Assembly (NCBI RefSeq): GCF_000378245.1
Contig: NZ_KB899513.1
Location: 1-64,000, forward strand
Length of the DNA stretch: 64,000 nt
Direction of reading: 5' to 3'
Source: Aromatoleum toluclasticum ATCC 700605
GTDB taxonomy: Bacteria > Pseudomonadota > Gammaproteobacteria > Burkholderiales > Rhodocyclaceae
A model generated the notes under the pieces. It saw nothing but the letters and a program-made list of their open reading frames with translations, was not told the origin of the DNA and ran no database searches. Numbering within the stretch: position 1 is the stretch's first letter; every line of letters starts with the position of its first letter. The translations under genes and the position numbers were made by a program. Below are positions 8,140 to 17,143 of the stretch, piece by piece.

Positions 8140-9102
8140 TCACCGCTGCAATGGCTGAATTAGCATTTCCCAGAAGTACTCCGCCACTCCCTCGTAATTG
8201 AGGAGCGTTTGGCCATCGCGCCCGAGGTGGGCGAAGCCGAGCGGCTTGAACCCCAGCGAGTAGCCGTCGTCCTGGATCGACATGCTTTCGTTGAAGCTGT
8301 TCTGCGAAACGCCGCTGTGGCTGAACAGGATGTCGCCGCCGAAACTCCTACCTCCCATCCAGATTCCGCATCCGCATCGCCGTTTCCCAGAGACGTAAAT
8401 CGCCGCGTCAAAGCTGTTGGCATCGATCTGACGGAAATTCACTTCGATGTCCGGATTGCGCTGCTTCAACTCTTCCAGGGAGTTAGCGAAGTACTTGGCT
8501 ACAAACTCGAAACACTCAGCCCGTGCGCAATCACGCTCGCGGTCAGTAAATTCCTTCTTGATGCGCAGGTTGCTGGACCGGGACGTTGTTGTAGTAACCA
8601 CCGGTTGCACGGGTGCCGCTACCGGTGGAGCCGCAAGCGCTGCTGGCGCAGCGGCAGTCGACTTGGGAAGCGTATTGAGCGCGCCCTTGATCGCGGATAC
8701 GACGTGGAAAAAGCCCTCATCCAATGAAGGGTACTGAGTGACCGCCTTCCCATCCGGTGTGGCGGCCAATAGCTTGCCGAACGGCAAATCGTGCCAGTGG
8801 CAGACCCGCAAGATCACCGGGATCACGATCGCCAGCCCAAGGTTGTGACGCTCGACTGCGCGCACCATTTCGACGTCGTAGCAGTAATCGGAATTGATGA
8901 AATTGGGACTCACGAGCAGCAAGACGAGTTCGGCATCCTCGAAGTGTTGGCCGATTTCATTATTGAATTCTTGCCCAGCAACGATCCGGCGATCGTGCCA
9001 GGTTTCGATCAAGCCCTGGCGTTTCAGGGGCGAAAGATGCTTTTCGAGCTCGTTTCGCAATGTCTCGTCCACGTGCGAGTAGGAGAAAACCACTTTGGCC
9101 AA
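8140..9102 (-). CDS. TIR-domain protein with uncharacterised C-terminal domain
   Basis: 320 residues from TTG 9102, chosen because AGGAAGACG precedes it; an upstream TTG at 9135 is possible. Residues 3-140 form a bacterial TIR domain: VVFSYSHVDE, a box around WHDRRIVAGQEF, then ELVLLLVSPNFINSDYCYDVEM where E78 occupies the usual NADase glutamate position. An Ala/Pro/Thr-rich linker (about 148-178) leads to a C-terminal domain with an RRCGCGIWMGG turn. Bacterial TIR proteins often degrade NAD or signal in anti-phage systems (Thoeris, TIR-SAVED). No SIR2-like ThsA, SAVED or Argonaute partner is adjacent, so its system is undefined. Confidence 0.75.
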   Translation of the reverse strand: MAKVVFSYSHVDETLRNELEKHLSPLKRQGLIETWHDRRIVAGQEFNNEIGQHFEDAELVLLLVSPNFINSDYCYDVEMVRAVERHNLGLAIVIPVILRVCHWHDLPFGKLLAATPDGKAVTQYPSLDEGFFHVVSAIKGALNTLPKSTAAAPAALAAPPVAAPVQPVVTTTTSRSSNLRIKKEFTDRERDCARAECFEFVAKYFANSLEELKQRNPDIEVNFRQIDANSFDAAIYVSGKRRCGCGIWMGGRSFGGDILFSHSGVSQNSFNESMSIQDDGYSLGFKPLGFAHLGRDGQTLLNYEGVAEYFWEMLIQPLQR

Positions 9103-9609
9103 TTTACGTCTTCCTGAGTCAGTCGCGTGAAGCAAATAAATAGTAATGGAGCGGAGGATCGCTATAGTCCCACTCTTTCGCCTGCGCCCGAAAAAGCTGT
9201 GGTCAGCGCTCCCCGAATTGGCGCTTGCATAGTGTAGCTTGCATGCCTAATCCGGAACCACTGTTGCGCGGCGCACCACAGGACTTTTTTTGTCGCGAAC
9301 GCCCTGGCGACCAACAATAGACGAAACAATCAAGCTTCGGGGCACATGAAATCCATCGCGCTACTCGACATCAGGCTACGCTAGACCGGTGGGTAGGGGA
9401 GGATTTGCAGCGCGAGGAGATTCACCATCGAGCGGCCCGGTAAGAGGCAAGTCGGGAACGGCACAACCAGCGTCAAGATCCAATGCCGCCACGTTCTACC
9501 TGCTCCGGCCGGCGAGTAGCAAAGCTGGAAGACCAGCTAAATACATTGCGCACACTGGAATACGTAGCGCATAATCTATGTCTTCGATTAAGTTTGCCTG
9601 GAGGTGGAA
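9103..9609. other. Non-coding stretch, lower GC
   Basis: It lies between divergent genes at 9102 and 9610. Base composition is A/T-richer than the resistance operons. No gene, tRNA or array is seen; it probably contains promoters for both flanking genes. Confidence 0.4.
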
Positions 9610-10068
9610 ATGCCAAATGCAACAACAATTTATCGCGCGCTCGAAGAACTAGCAAGGCGATTTGAAGTGCTTCATCAAAAGTTCAGCGAATTTTTCGAAG
9701 CTGCACAATATATGGGAGATAGGAAATGTTTCGGGCCGATCGTCAAATTTGATGATCATCTGGATAGGAACTGCTTCACGGTTAATTTCCTTGACAAGAC
9801 TCTTATTTTCCGCTTTTCGTCCGCATTAAGCGAGACGAACTCCCCTGTCGGCACCGTCACCTGCCTGGAGCCCAACCCCGACGACGAATCGCAGCCGTAC
9901 GACGTGCTGACTATTTCTTTCTCAACCAGTGGAAAAATTTATGGTATCGACAAGCCCGATGACTTTGAGGATCCGCTGAATATCAGTGACACTGTCACCG
10001 CAATCTTTATCGTCAGCCATTGCGTCTACCTGACCCTCCGGAAGGGAGTGCAGGCACAACCCTCGTGA
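9610..10068 (+). CDS. Hypothetical protein, low-GC
   Basis: 152 residues starting MPNATTIYRALEELARRFEV; GGAGG lies 6 nt before the ATG. There is no signal peptide or membrane helix. An N-terminal helical segment (about 1-40) is followed by a beta-rich region (CFTVNFLDKTLIFRF) and a hydrophobic C-terminal helix (TVTAIFIVSHCVYLTL). Codon use is clearly more AT-rich than in the metal genes, consistent with separate acquisition. I do not recognise the family. Confidence 0.6.
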   Translation: MPNATTIYRALEELARRFEVLHQKFSEFFEAAQYMGDRKCFGPIVKFDDHLDRNCFTVNFLDKTLIFRFSSALSETNSPVGTVTCLEPNPDDESQPYDVLTISFSTSGKIYGIDKPDDFEDPLNISDTVTAIFIVSHCVYLTLRKGVQAQPS

Positions 10069-10486
10069 GGGCCGGCATAGCCCCCGACAAATCCAAGTCG
10101 CGCCGTGACGGCCAAGAGGACGCGCTCTCAAGGCACGAGCCGCGAGGGGATAAAGTGGCGAGCTGAGAACGGTTGGTCGATACTTTCCACCGAGTGAAGA
10201 ACATATCGACGGTCGAGTGGCTCTTGTCGGTCGGGCCGGCTTTGACATGAGGTTCACTGCGCTCATTCGGCACAGCTTTCCGCTCTGCAGCCGGTAAACG
10301 ATGGATTTCAGATGGACTTGAGCCGTACGCTCACGGTCGGCCCTGTATGGCAAGCGGAAGGTTGGAAGCCAGCCACTGCCAGACGGCTGAGACGTTCGGC
10401 GGGTAATGTCAACCGCGTGGTTGTGGCTGTGAAATGCAATCTACGGGCGCTCCTGCCGAGCGGCAAGTCTCTCCAAATATTCTCCA
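10069..10486. other. Intergenic stretch between convergent genes
   Basis: No convincing gene. It contains a GCGGGTAATGTCAACCG string near 10398 like those near 3350 and 7912. Confidence 0.4.
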
Positions 10487-11743
10487 TCATGCGACACAGC
10501 GACACGCAAGGCGCTCGAGAATCCGCCGATCTTCGCCGAGCTTGCACAGCGATTCGAAATGCTGGTCAAGATCCTCGAACAGGATATAACTCAGTGAGAA
10601 GTCCTCGTGGCGCTGGAACATCGGGCGCTTGAGTTGCACGACGATCTCCTTCTCGCGTGCAGCCGGAGCAACCAAATATAGATGCTCATGCCGGCCCGGA
10701 ATCGACAATGCCATGTCGGCAAGGCGTAGGATTCCCGAATAAATCGACGTACTCTTCTCCACTTCAAAGGCACTCGCGATTCTCGGTTCGCCAGGGTATA
10801 GCCACAAGACATCGATGAGTTCTGCGGTGGCGTGCACTTCTGGTGGGAGCCCAAGGTCTGGCAGACACTCCAGGCAACGGTAGCCCAGCGCGCGGCCGCG
10901 GTAGAGGGCGCTGCGGTCATTGCGGGCGACCAGCACGTCATAGCCCAGTGCGCGGCCCAGTTCGATCAGTTGATATTGGACCTTCGTATGCAGGCGCTCC
11001 TCCGCCATGTCTTGTTCGACCTGGGCGTGGCGCTTGCGACGCACCTGCTCGATTTTTTCACGTTCGATGGTCAGGGCACTCGAATCATCATCGGTCGTTC
11101 CGAGCCGTCCGACGCCAATCTCGAAAAGCATGCCGCTGAATGCGCCCAGATCTCGTGAGAGCATGCCCAGTGCAGCGTTGGCAACGATGATTGTCTCCCG
11201 CATTTCCAGATAGCTGTCCCACGAGCCGAGTCTCTTCTTTGTCCTAAACAGCGCGTTGAATCCGTTCAGCATTGCCGTGTTGAACGGTGGGAAATGCGTC
11301 GGATGCAGGAAGTACAGAATATTCGCGACGGCTGGGCCCAAGCCTTTGATGCGCTTACCGGCGAGTTTCAGAACCTCCCTTTCGAGCGCCCGTACATCGG
11401 TAGTTCCGAGACAGGCGTAGAGGAACTCGCCAAATGCCTGTTTGTTGAGATCATGCTCGTAGATGTCGGGGATACGCAATTTTGGCTTCCAGTAGAACGG
11501 ATGTGCGGCCCCTTCGAATACCTGTTTTTGTTCGGAAATGCACGCCAGTACGAACTCCAAGGACGATCCCTTGAAGTCATTCGGGAAGCGATGATGCTTG
11601 ATATCGTCGACGACCGCTGCAACACCACGGCGAATGCTGCGAAACGCCTTGATCCGGTCTTCGCTGCTGATGAACCAAGTGCTATAGACTGATTCGGGAT
11701 CGGCCTTGTAAGCTTGCGCAATCGGCAACAGAGCATCATGCAT
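10487..11743 (-). CDS. Putative PD-(D/E)xK nuclease-like protein
   Basis: 418 residues, start MHDALLPIAQAYK, with GAGGGG upstream. The N-terminal half is helical with a helix-hairpin-helix-like GKRIKGLGPAVANILYFLHP. The C-terminal third has a pattern suggestive of a restriction-endonuclease core: an Asp in TAELIDVLWLYPGE followed by the E-x-E-K strand SAFEVEKSTSIYSG. This could cut or bind DNA, and it lies in the same accessory block as the TIR gene, but no methyltransferase accompanies it. The nuclease assignment is inference from motif spacing. Confidence 0.55.
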   Translation of the reverse strand: MHDALLPIAQAYKADPESVYSTWFISSEDRIKAFRSIRRGVAAVVDDIKHHRFPNDFKGSSLEFVLACISEQKQVFEGAAHPFYWKPKLRIPDIYEHDLNKQAFGEFLYACLGTTDVRALEREVLKLAGKRIKGLGPAVANILYFLHPTHFPPFNTAMLNGFNALFRTKKRLGSWDSYLEMRETIIVANAALGMLSRDLGAFSGMLFEIGVGRLGTTDDDSSALTIEREKIEQVRRKRHAQVEQDMAEERLHTKVQYQLIELGRALGYDVLVARNDRSALYRGRALGYRCLECLPDLGLPPEVHATAELIDVLWLYPGEPRIASAFEVEKSTSIYSGILRLADMALSIPGRHEHLYLVAPAAREKEIVVQLKRPMFQRHEDFSLSYILFEDLDQHFESLCKLGEDRRILERLACRCVA

Positions 11744-12115
11744 AAGGACCCCTCATTGACTTGAGCATCATTTCTAACAGCGTAAATTGAGGTGGTCAAT
11801 CCTGCCCAAATGGGGGGGCGCTGCCCACACATCCGGCCCCCGGACACATCGCCTACGCCGTCCTGAGTTGTCATCGAGAACGCAAAGGTCCGGAGCATGG
11901 GCATAAAGCATATGCCCGCCGCCAAGGATCGCGCATCGGCGTTGATGGCGATGGGTCCCTCCTGTGCGAGGAATGGTAGAACGCCTGCGCTAGCCGTGTT
12001 CAGCCGCGATGCAGCAGTCTGGCTCGTGGGTCTGCCGAGGAGGGGGGCGAGGCACGCCGCGCAGGTAGGCCGGCACTTTGCATCTCTGTGCGATAGTGCC
12101 GCGCCTGCCCCCGGT
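11744..12115. other. Non-coding stretch before the copper cluster
   Basis: No supported gene. This is the border between the accessory block (6.7-11.7 kb) and the copper-resistance region; GC content rises across it. Confidence 0.4.
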
Positions 12116-12583
12116 TCAGTGCCTTGCGAAAGTGGTGATCACGCCCTTCTCGTCGAAGCTGACGACTTCGTAACGGTCAGCGGGGAAAGGCCCCTCCATT
12201 CCCGGGGATCCTTGAGGCATTCCGGGCGCGGAAATGCCCACGATCTTCGGCTTGACTGCCAGCAACCGCTTCACATCCGAAGCGGGCACATGCCCTTCGA
12301 CGACGTAGCCGCCGACCTTGGCCGTGTGGCACGAGCTAAGCGCCGTCGGGACACCGGCGTCGCGTTTCACCTCGCCCATTTTCGGTGTGGCAATTTCCTT
12401 GACGTTGAAGCCCTGGGATCGCATATGCTCTGCCCATTTGCCGCAACAGCCGCAATTCGGATCCTTGTAAACGATGACTTCGTCACCTGCTGCAAGCGCA
12501 GGAGACAGACTGAACGTGAGGGACAGCGCAGTTGCGGCAAGCAATGCGCGCTCGCGGATCGGAAACAGTGCATTGATGGTCAT
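12116..12583 (-). CDS. DUF411 (CopG-like) periplasmic copper protein
   Basis: 155 residues from ATG 12583; AGGAG lies 8 nt upstream (a GTG at 12592 is possible). A signal peptide ends at ALAAG. The mature part has the DUF411 thioredoxin-like core: VIVYKDPNCGCCGKW with a C-x-C-C cluster, MRSQGFNVKEI, VPTALSSCHTAKVGGYVVEG and HVPASDVKRLL. CopG-type relatives bind or reduce Cu in the periplasm. It follows the sensor kinase gene on the same strand with a 34-bp gap, so it may be read through from the regulatory operon. Confidence 0.85.
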   Translation of the reverse strand: MTINALFPIRERALLAATALSLTFSLSPALAAGDEVIVYKDPNCGCCGKWAEHMRSQGFNVKEIATPKMGEVKRDAGVPTALSSCHTAKVGGYVVEGHVPASDVKRLLAVKPKIVGISAPGMPQGSPGMEGPFPADRYEVVSFDEKGVITTFARH

Positions 12584-12617
12584 ATCGGTCACTCCTGGCG
12601 AATACCTTGGGCAAACT

Positions 12618-14033
12618 CTACTCTATGCTCGTCTGGCCATGGATCGAGCGCGGCAAATGAATGCGAAATGCGGTGACGCCGTCGGCGGATTCGACGTCTA
12701 CCGTTCCGCCATGTGTCTCGACGATCGTACGGGTGATTGCCAGACCGAGCCCGGCGCCCTCTCCGTGATGATGTCGCTCGGCGCTTGCACGATGGAAACG
12801 TTCAAAGATGCGTGATAGTTGATCTGCCGGAATTGTGTCTCCGCGATTTTGAACGCGGAGCATGACTTGAGGGCCGTCATCGGCGACATCAATCTCGATA
12901 GTGCTTCCCGCGCGCGAGTGGCGCAGGGCATTCGATAGCAGATTTGAGATCGCGCGCCGCAGCATCAAGCGATCACCGTGGACCGTTGCTGCGCCTCGTA
13001 CCACCACGCTGACATCGTGCTCCTCGGCAAGTGCTTCATAGAATTCCGCGAGCGCACGCGCCTCCTCGGCCAAGGCCACCAGTTCGTGTGGGCCAGGCAG
13101 GCGCCCATTATCCGCTTTTGCCAGGAACAGCATGTCGGCAACCATCCGCGCGATCCGTTGGTATTCTTCAAGGTTTGACGTTAAGACCTCACGATATTCG
13201 TCGGCGGTACGCGTTCGGGACAGGGAAACGGCCGTTTGCGTCATCAGATTCGAGATGGGGGTCCGCAGTTCATGGGCAATATCGGCCGAAAAGTCGGATA
13301 GACGTTGAAACGCAGCTTCGAGGCGGCTGAGCATGCCGTTAAAGGCGTCGACGAGTTCACGCACTTCAACCGGCGCCTTGGCTTCCGTCAAGCGTTGGCT
13401 AAGACGCTCAGCTGACACCCCGCGAGCGATCTCGGTTACTCGGCGTAAGGGGGCGAGACCCGCATGCGCGACCCACCAGCCGAGCAGGGCGGCCATTACC
13501 GCCGCGAATGAGATGGCAAGCCAAAGGCGAAGCCGCGCTGCGTCGAGAAAAGTTGCATGGTGGGTGATATCCAGTCCGACCACAGCGCGAATATAGGTCG
13601 TTGTTCCGTCGGCCCGCGGCATACGCAGCGACTGCTCACGTCCCGCATAGTGGTGTCCATCCTTCTCCCATTTGGCGATGCCGGATGGTAATGCCTCTCC
13701 GGCGAGGATTCCCGTCAGAAAAGAGCTTGGATGGATTGCGTAACTTACAACCCCGTCCTTATCGCGCAAGAACGCCGCGATACCATCATGGCCGACGAAA
13801 GCGTCGTCGAGTCGTTGGGGCAGCATATCCCGTGCGGACGGCGAATCGGCCCGCTGGAGCAGATTTTCGATCAGCGCGAGTTTTCCGCGCAATTCATGGT
13901 CGTCGAGTTCAGCAAAGTGCGCTTCCACTGCACGACCGAGCAGTACGCCGACGGCAATCAGTAAGCTCGCTGCCGTCAGTGCGAAGAGCAGTGCAAGTCG
14001 TGTGGTGAGCGATAGAGGGTACCGGAACTTCAC
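12618..14033 (-). CDS. Heavy-metal sensor histidine kinase, CusS/CopS type
   Basis: 471 residues from GTG 14033, which overlaps the regulator stop (GTGA). A first TM segment (about 8-30) and a second near 170-190 enclose a periplasmic sensor domain ([20 protein letters not shown]...) of the CusS/PcoS kind. HAMP follows, then the H-box [16 protein letters not shown], the N-box LLSNALRHS and the G-box EGAGLGLAI. It should sense periplasmic Cu/Ag and phosphorylate the adjacent regulator. It is paralogous to the kinase at 59722-61053. Confidence 0.92.
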   Translation of the reverse strand: MKFRYPLSLTTRLALLFALTAASLLIAVGVLLGRAVEAHFAELDDHELRGKLALIENLLQRADSPSARDMLPQRLDDAFVGHDGIAAFLRDKDGVVSYAIHPSSFLTGILAGEALPSGIAKWEKDGHHYAGREQSLRMPRADGTTTYIRAVVGLDITHHATFLDAARLRLWLAISFAAVMAALLGWWVAHAGLAPLRRVTEIARGVSAERLSQRLTEAKAPVEVRELVDAFNGMLSRLEAAFQRLSDFSADIAHELRTPISNLMTQTAVSLSRTRTADEYREVLTSNLEEYQRIARMVADMLFLAKADNGRLPGPHELVALAEEARALAEFYEALAEEHDVSVVVRGAATVHGDRLMLRRAISNLLSNALRHSRAGSTIEIDVADDGPQVMLRVQNRGDTIPADQLSRIFERFHRASAERHHHGEGAGLGLAITRTIVETHGGTVDVESADGVTAFRIHLPRSIHGQTSIE

Positions 14034-14710
14034 TGAGCCTCCGGTACTTCCAGAACGTAGCCCATGCCACGCACGGTACGGATAAGTTTTGGTTCGAAGG
14101 GTTCGTCGACTTTCGCTCGCAACCGCCGAACTGCGACTTCGATGACGTTCGTGTCGCTGTCGAAGTTCATGTCCCACACTTGCGAGGCAATCAATGACCG
14201 CGGCAACACTTCGCCCTGCCTACGCAACAGCAGTTCGAGTAATGAGAACTCCTTCGCTGTGAGATCGATCTTTATGCCTGCACGCGTCACTCGCCGTCGC
14301 AGAAGATCAAGTTCGAGGTCCCCAACCCTGAACACCTCAGGTTCCTTGGCCTTTCCTCGACGTAGCAATGTGCGCACGCGCGCGAGCAGTTCCGAGAAGG
14401 CAAAGGGTTTCACTAGATAGTCGTCGGCCCCGAGCTCGAGACCACGTACCCGATCCTCGACCTGATCGCGTGCAGTAAGAAACAGCACTGGCGTTTCTCT
14501 GCCGCTACGTCGGACGGTTCGAAGCACGCCCCAGCCATCAAGTGAGGGGAGCATTACGTCGAGCACGATCAGGTCGTACTCGCCATTGAGCGCCATATGC
14601 AGGCCATCCAGCCCGTCGCGCGCGAGGTCCACAACAAAGCCGGCTTCGCCCAGCCCCTGCTGCAGGTAATCGCCGGTTTTCGGCTCATCCTCAACGATCA
14701 GGATCTTCAT
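14030..14710 (-). CDS. OmpR-family response regulator, CusR/CopR type
   Basis: 226 residues: receiver domain ([16 protein letters not shown], phosphorylation Asp in [13 protein letters not shown], conserved Lys in [12 protein letters not shown]) and a C-terminal winged helix ending [16 protein letters not shown]. Heavy-metal regulators have this short linker. An ATTAC-N6-GTAAT dyad lies upstream (14774-14789), but its properly spaced -10 points rightward to the 14888 gene. It and the paralog at 59033 are the candidate readers of the ten boxes in the window. Confidence 0.93.
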   Translation of the reverse strand: MKILIVEDEPKTGDYLQQGLGEAGFVVDLARDGLDGLHMALNGEYDLIVLDVMLPSLDGWGVLRTVRRSGRETPVLFLTARDQVEDRVRGLELGADDYLVKPFAFSELLARVRTLLRRGKAKEPEVFRVGDLELDLLRRRVTRAGIKIDLTAKEFSLLELLLRRQGEVLPRSLIASQVWDMNFDSDTNVIEVAVRRLRAKVDEPFEPKLIRTVRGMGYVLEVPEAQ

Positions 14711-14773
14711 GGTTGCCCTCTATCTCGTTCATGCGACGACATTTTGCATCGCTAAACCGGGCTTCAATTCGAG

Positions 14774-14828
14774 ATTACCAAGATGTAATTCGGGAGACAG
14801 ACTTCTGACACCTTCTGAGTCGCAATAT
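14774..14828 (+). promoter_or_regulatory. Cop/Cus box plus -10 (promoter of 14888 gene)
   Basis: Dyad ATTAC-N6-GTAAT at 14774-14789 (perfect), then 33 nt, then CAATAT at 14823-14828. GACA stands at the position of the second element (GTCA in others). No -35 consensus is present, as expected for an activator-dependent promoter. Confidence 0.75.
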
Positions 14829-14887
14829 GGCGATGTGTCGGTCCGTACCGAGGGCATCGCTTCTATCCTTTCGAAGGAGGTAGTTGT

Positions 14888-15310
14888 ATGAAACCGATTA
14901 TGGTGATGCACGTTGTGTTCGCGTTGACTGCCGCGGCTGCGATGTCTGTTACGTTTGCGGCAGCGCCGACGAATGAGGAGCACCAAAGTCATCATCCCGA
15001 CGTGGCGCAAGTGACACCCGCCACGACAGGGCCCGCTGCCAGCATGCCCGCGCTCCAACAGCGCATGAAGGCGATCCGTTCGGAGAAAGACCCCGCGCGT
15101 CGCATGGCCCTGATGGAAGAGCAGGTGCACGCCATGGAGTCGGCGATGCGTGACATGCCAGCTGAATGCCCGATGGCCGCTGGCAGGATGGGCGGCAAAG
15201 CGCCAGACATGATGCGTGACCACATGCGAATGATGGAAAAGCGCATGGACATGCTGCAGCAGATGATGGAAATGCACATGAAGGCTGAGCCGACGAACCC
15301 CATGAAATAA
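14888..15310 (+). CDS. Small Met/His-rich periplasmic protein (copper/silver binding)
   Basis: 140 residues with signal peptide (cleavage after VTFAA) and an excellent ribosome site, GAAGGAGGTAG. The mature chain has a His cluster (EEHQSHHP), an amphipathic helical region, then a C-terminal Met-rich tract with repeated MRMMEKRMDM and LQQMMEMHMK. Met-rich motifs bind Cu(I)/Ag(I), so a periplasmic sponge or chaperone is likely; this is inference. It is the first gene of the operon that goes on to the channel, oxidase and cupredoxin genes and has its own Cop/Cus box. Confidence 0.75.
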   Translation: MKPIMVMHVVFALTAAAAMSVTFAAAPTNEEHQSHHPDVAQVTPATTGPAASMPALQQRMKAIRSEKDPARRMALMEEQVHAMESAMRDMPAECPMAAGRMGGKAPDMMRDHMRMMEKRMDMLQQMMEMHMKAEPTNPMK

Positions 15311-15372
15311 GAGGAGGTTTGCCTCTGGGAAGGCTCCTCGGGGCTAAGGCCACAAGAAAGAATGAATCCCCG

Positions 15373-15723
15373 ATGAAGAGCGGTTGTTTCGCCATTTCGT
15401 GGCGGAGCGCTGCGGCGCTCGTCTGTCTGGCCTTGCAAGTTCACACAGGCCGAGCCGCGGCGTCGAACGTGTCCTCGCCACCAGAATCCTCCCGCGTGCG
15501 CGACGCCACATTTGCGACAGGCGCGGATGTCGGAATTGAGGTGCCCTCGTTCCGTTCCGTGCTTGAAAACTACCGTTCTTACGGCGCGGACGAGCCCCTT
15601 CGTCCATGGCGTGAGGTCAACGATGAGGTGGGTCGAGAGGAGGGCCGTCACGGTAATCGCGACACTACGCCGATTTCGAACGATGCGGCGCCACAGGGTG
15701 GAAGGACGGAGGATATGAGGTGA
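15373..15723 (+). CDS. Hypothetical secreted protein in copper operon
   Basis: 116 residues from ATG 15373 (MKSGCFAISWRS), with a signal peptide ending near RAAAS. The mature part is hydrophilic, rich in Arg/Glu/Asp, with SFRSVLENYRSYG and LRPWREVNDEVGR, a block seen in small proteins next to CusC-like channels. I do not know its function. Its stop overlaps the next gene's GTG (GTGA), so it is translated with it. Confidence 0.6.
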   Translation: MKSGCFAISWRSAAALVCLALQVHTGRAAASNVSSPPESSRVRDATFATGADVGIEVPSFRSVLENYRSYGADEPLRPWREVNDEVGREEGRHGNRDTTPISNDAAPQGGRTEDMR

Positions 15724-17126
15724 AGGCCGCCACGTCTTTTGTCTTGGTATCCGCTGGCATCCTGACGGGCTGCGCAACGGCCGAAATTGACAGTAACTAC
15801 GAGGCGGTAGCGCGATTCAGTCAGGAACATGCTGGAAGCGTGCCACGATGGTTGCGTAGCGATCCTGATCGCGTCGAGGTGGAGGCGGAAGTCGCTCGCC
15901 TGCTGGCTCAGCCGCTGCGTAAGGATGATGCCGTGCGGATAGCGCTCAACAATAGTCCGGCGTTTCAGGTGGTGCTTGCAGAAGCGGCGGCGGCATCGGC
16001 CGACACTACGCGCTCAGCGCGCGTCCCCGGCCCGGTGTTTAGCTTCGAGCGTCTGCTGCGTTCGGGAGGCGGCGAGCACGAACTCGAGCTTGGCCGAGCG
16101 CTGAGCTTCTCACTGCTTGACGTGTTACTCCTGCCTGCGCGTCTCGACCGCGCCGAGCTGAAACAACGGGAAATCCGGTTGCGGGCCTCGGCGTCGGTCT
16201 TGGCGCTTGTAACTGACGTGCGCCGCGCATGGGTCGAGGCTGTTTCGGCGTTACAGGTCGCCAATTACCACGACCAGGTGGCCAGTGCCACGGCAGCGAC
16301 AGCCGAACTCGCGCGCCGTATGCAGAGCGCGGGCAACTACAGTCGTCTTCAGCAAGCGCGAGAACAAGCGCAGTATGCAGATGCCGTGAGCGTTCAGATT
16401 CGTGCGCGTCAGGATGCGGTACGGACCCGCGAAAACCTCATTCAGTTGATAGGCCTGTCGCCTCACCAGGCGCTTGCCCTTCGACTCCCGGAGCGCTTGC
16501 CGGATTTGCCGGGGGAACCGATCGACGAAGCGACGGTTGCTCGCACGATAGTCGACGAGCGCCTCGACGTCCGTATCGCACGCGCTGCACTTGAAACAGC
16601 CGCGAAAGATCTCGGACTTACGCAGGTGAGCAGCGTAGTCAATGGGATCGAGGTCGCTGGCGTGCGCAACAGCGAGACAGGCACGCGCCCACAGCGTGGT
16701 TTTGAGATCGAATTGCCGTTGCCGATATTCGACTTCGGTGACGCACGCCGCGCGGGAGACCAGGCGCGTTATCTCGCTGCGGTCAACCGTACCGTACAGG
16801 TCGTTCGCAATGCCAGTTCGCAGGTGCGCTCGAACTATGACGGGTATCGCAACGCGTATGACTTGGTACGCCATTACCGCGACGAGGTCATCCCGTTGCG
16901 CAGAAGCATCGCGGACGAGGCGGTTCTCCAATACAACGGGATGTTTATCAGCATTTTCGAGCTTCTCGCGGAGACCCGCAACCAGACGTTAGGCGTGATT
17001 CAGGCCATTCAAGCTGAGCGTGACTTCTGGCTTGCGGACGCCGCACTGAGTGCGACCTTGCTCGGTTACCCGATTGCGCCGACGGTCCTGCGATCAGGCC
17101 CGGCGGTACCTGTCGCTCAACACTAG
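15720..17126 (+). CDS. TolC-family outer-membrane lipoprotein channel (copper oxidase operon)
   Basis: 468 residues from GTG 15720. A lipoprotein signal ends at the LTGC lipobox, so the N-terminal Cys should be acylated. The body has the two tandem OEP repeats of TolC/CusC proteins with long amphipathic helices (for example about residues 170-240 and 370-450). No RND pump or fusion protein is adjacent; the next gene is a multicopper oxidase. Its role may be outer-membrane passage of copper, or a scaffold; the substrate is inferred from context. Confidence 0.85.
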   Translation: MKAATSFVLVSAGILTGCATAEIDSNYEAVARFSQEHAGSVPRWLRSDPDRVEVEAEVARLLAQPLRKDDAVRIALNNSPAFQVVLAEAAAASADTTRSARVPGPVFSFERLLRSGGGEHELELGRALSFSLLDVLLLPARLDRAELKQREIRLRASASVLALVTDVRRAWVEAVSALQVANYHDQVASATAATAELARRMQSAGNYSRLQQAREQAQYADAVSVQIRARQDAVRTRENLIQLIGLSPHQALALRLPERLPDLPGEPIDEATVARTIVDERLDVRIARAALETAAKDLGLTQVSSVVNGIEVAGVRNSETGTRPQRGFEIELPLPIFDFGDARRAGDQARYLAAVNRTVQVVRNASSQVRSNYDGYRNAYDLVRHYRDEVIPLRRSIADEAVLQYNGMFISIFELLAETRNQTLGVIQAIQAERDFWLADAALSATLLGYPIAPTVLRSGPAVPVAQH

Positions 17127-17143
17127 TATGGCGAGCACTGAGA

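Noticed and set aside
3345-10410. GGGTAATGTC strings near 3350, 7912 and 10400
   Set aside because: GTAAT without left half-site or correctly spaced -10, so not Cop/Cus boxes; the strings are short and their nature is unclear.
11897-12676. 259-codon plus-strand frame
   Set aside because: Antisense to the DUF411 gene and without domain support.
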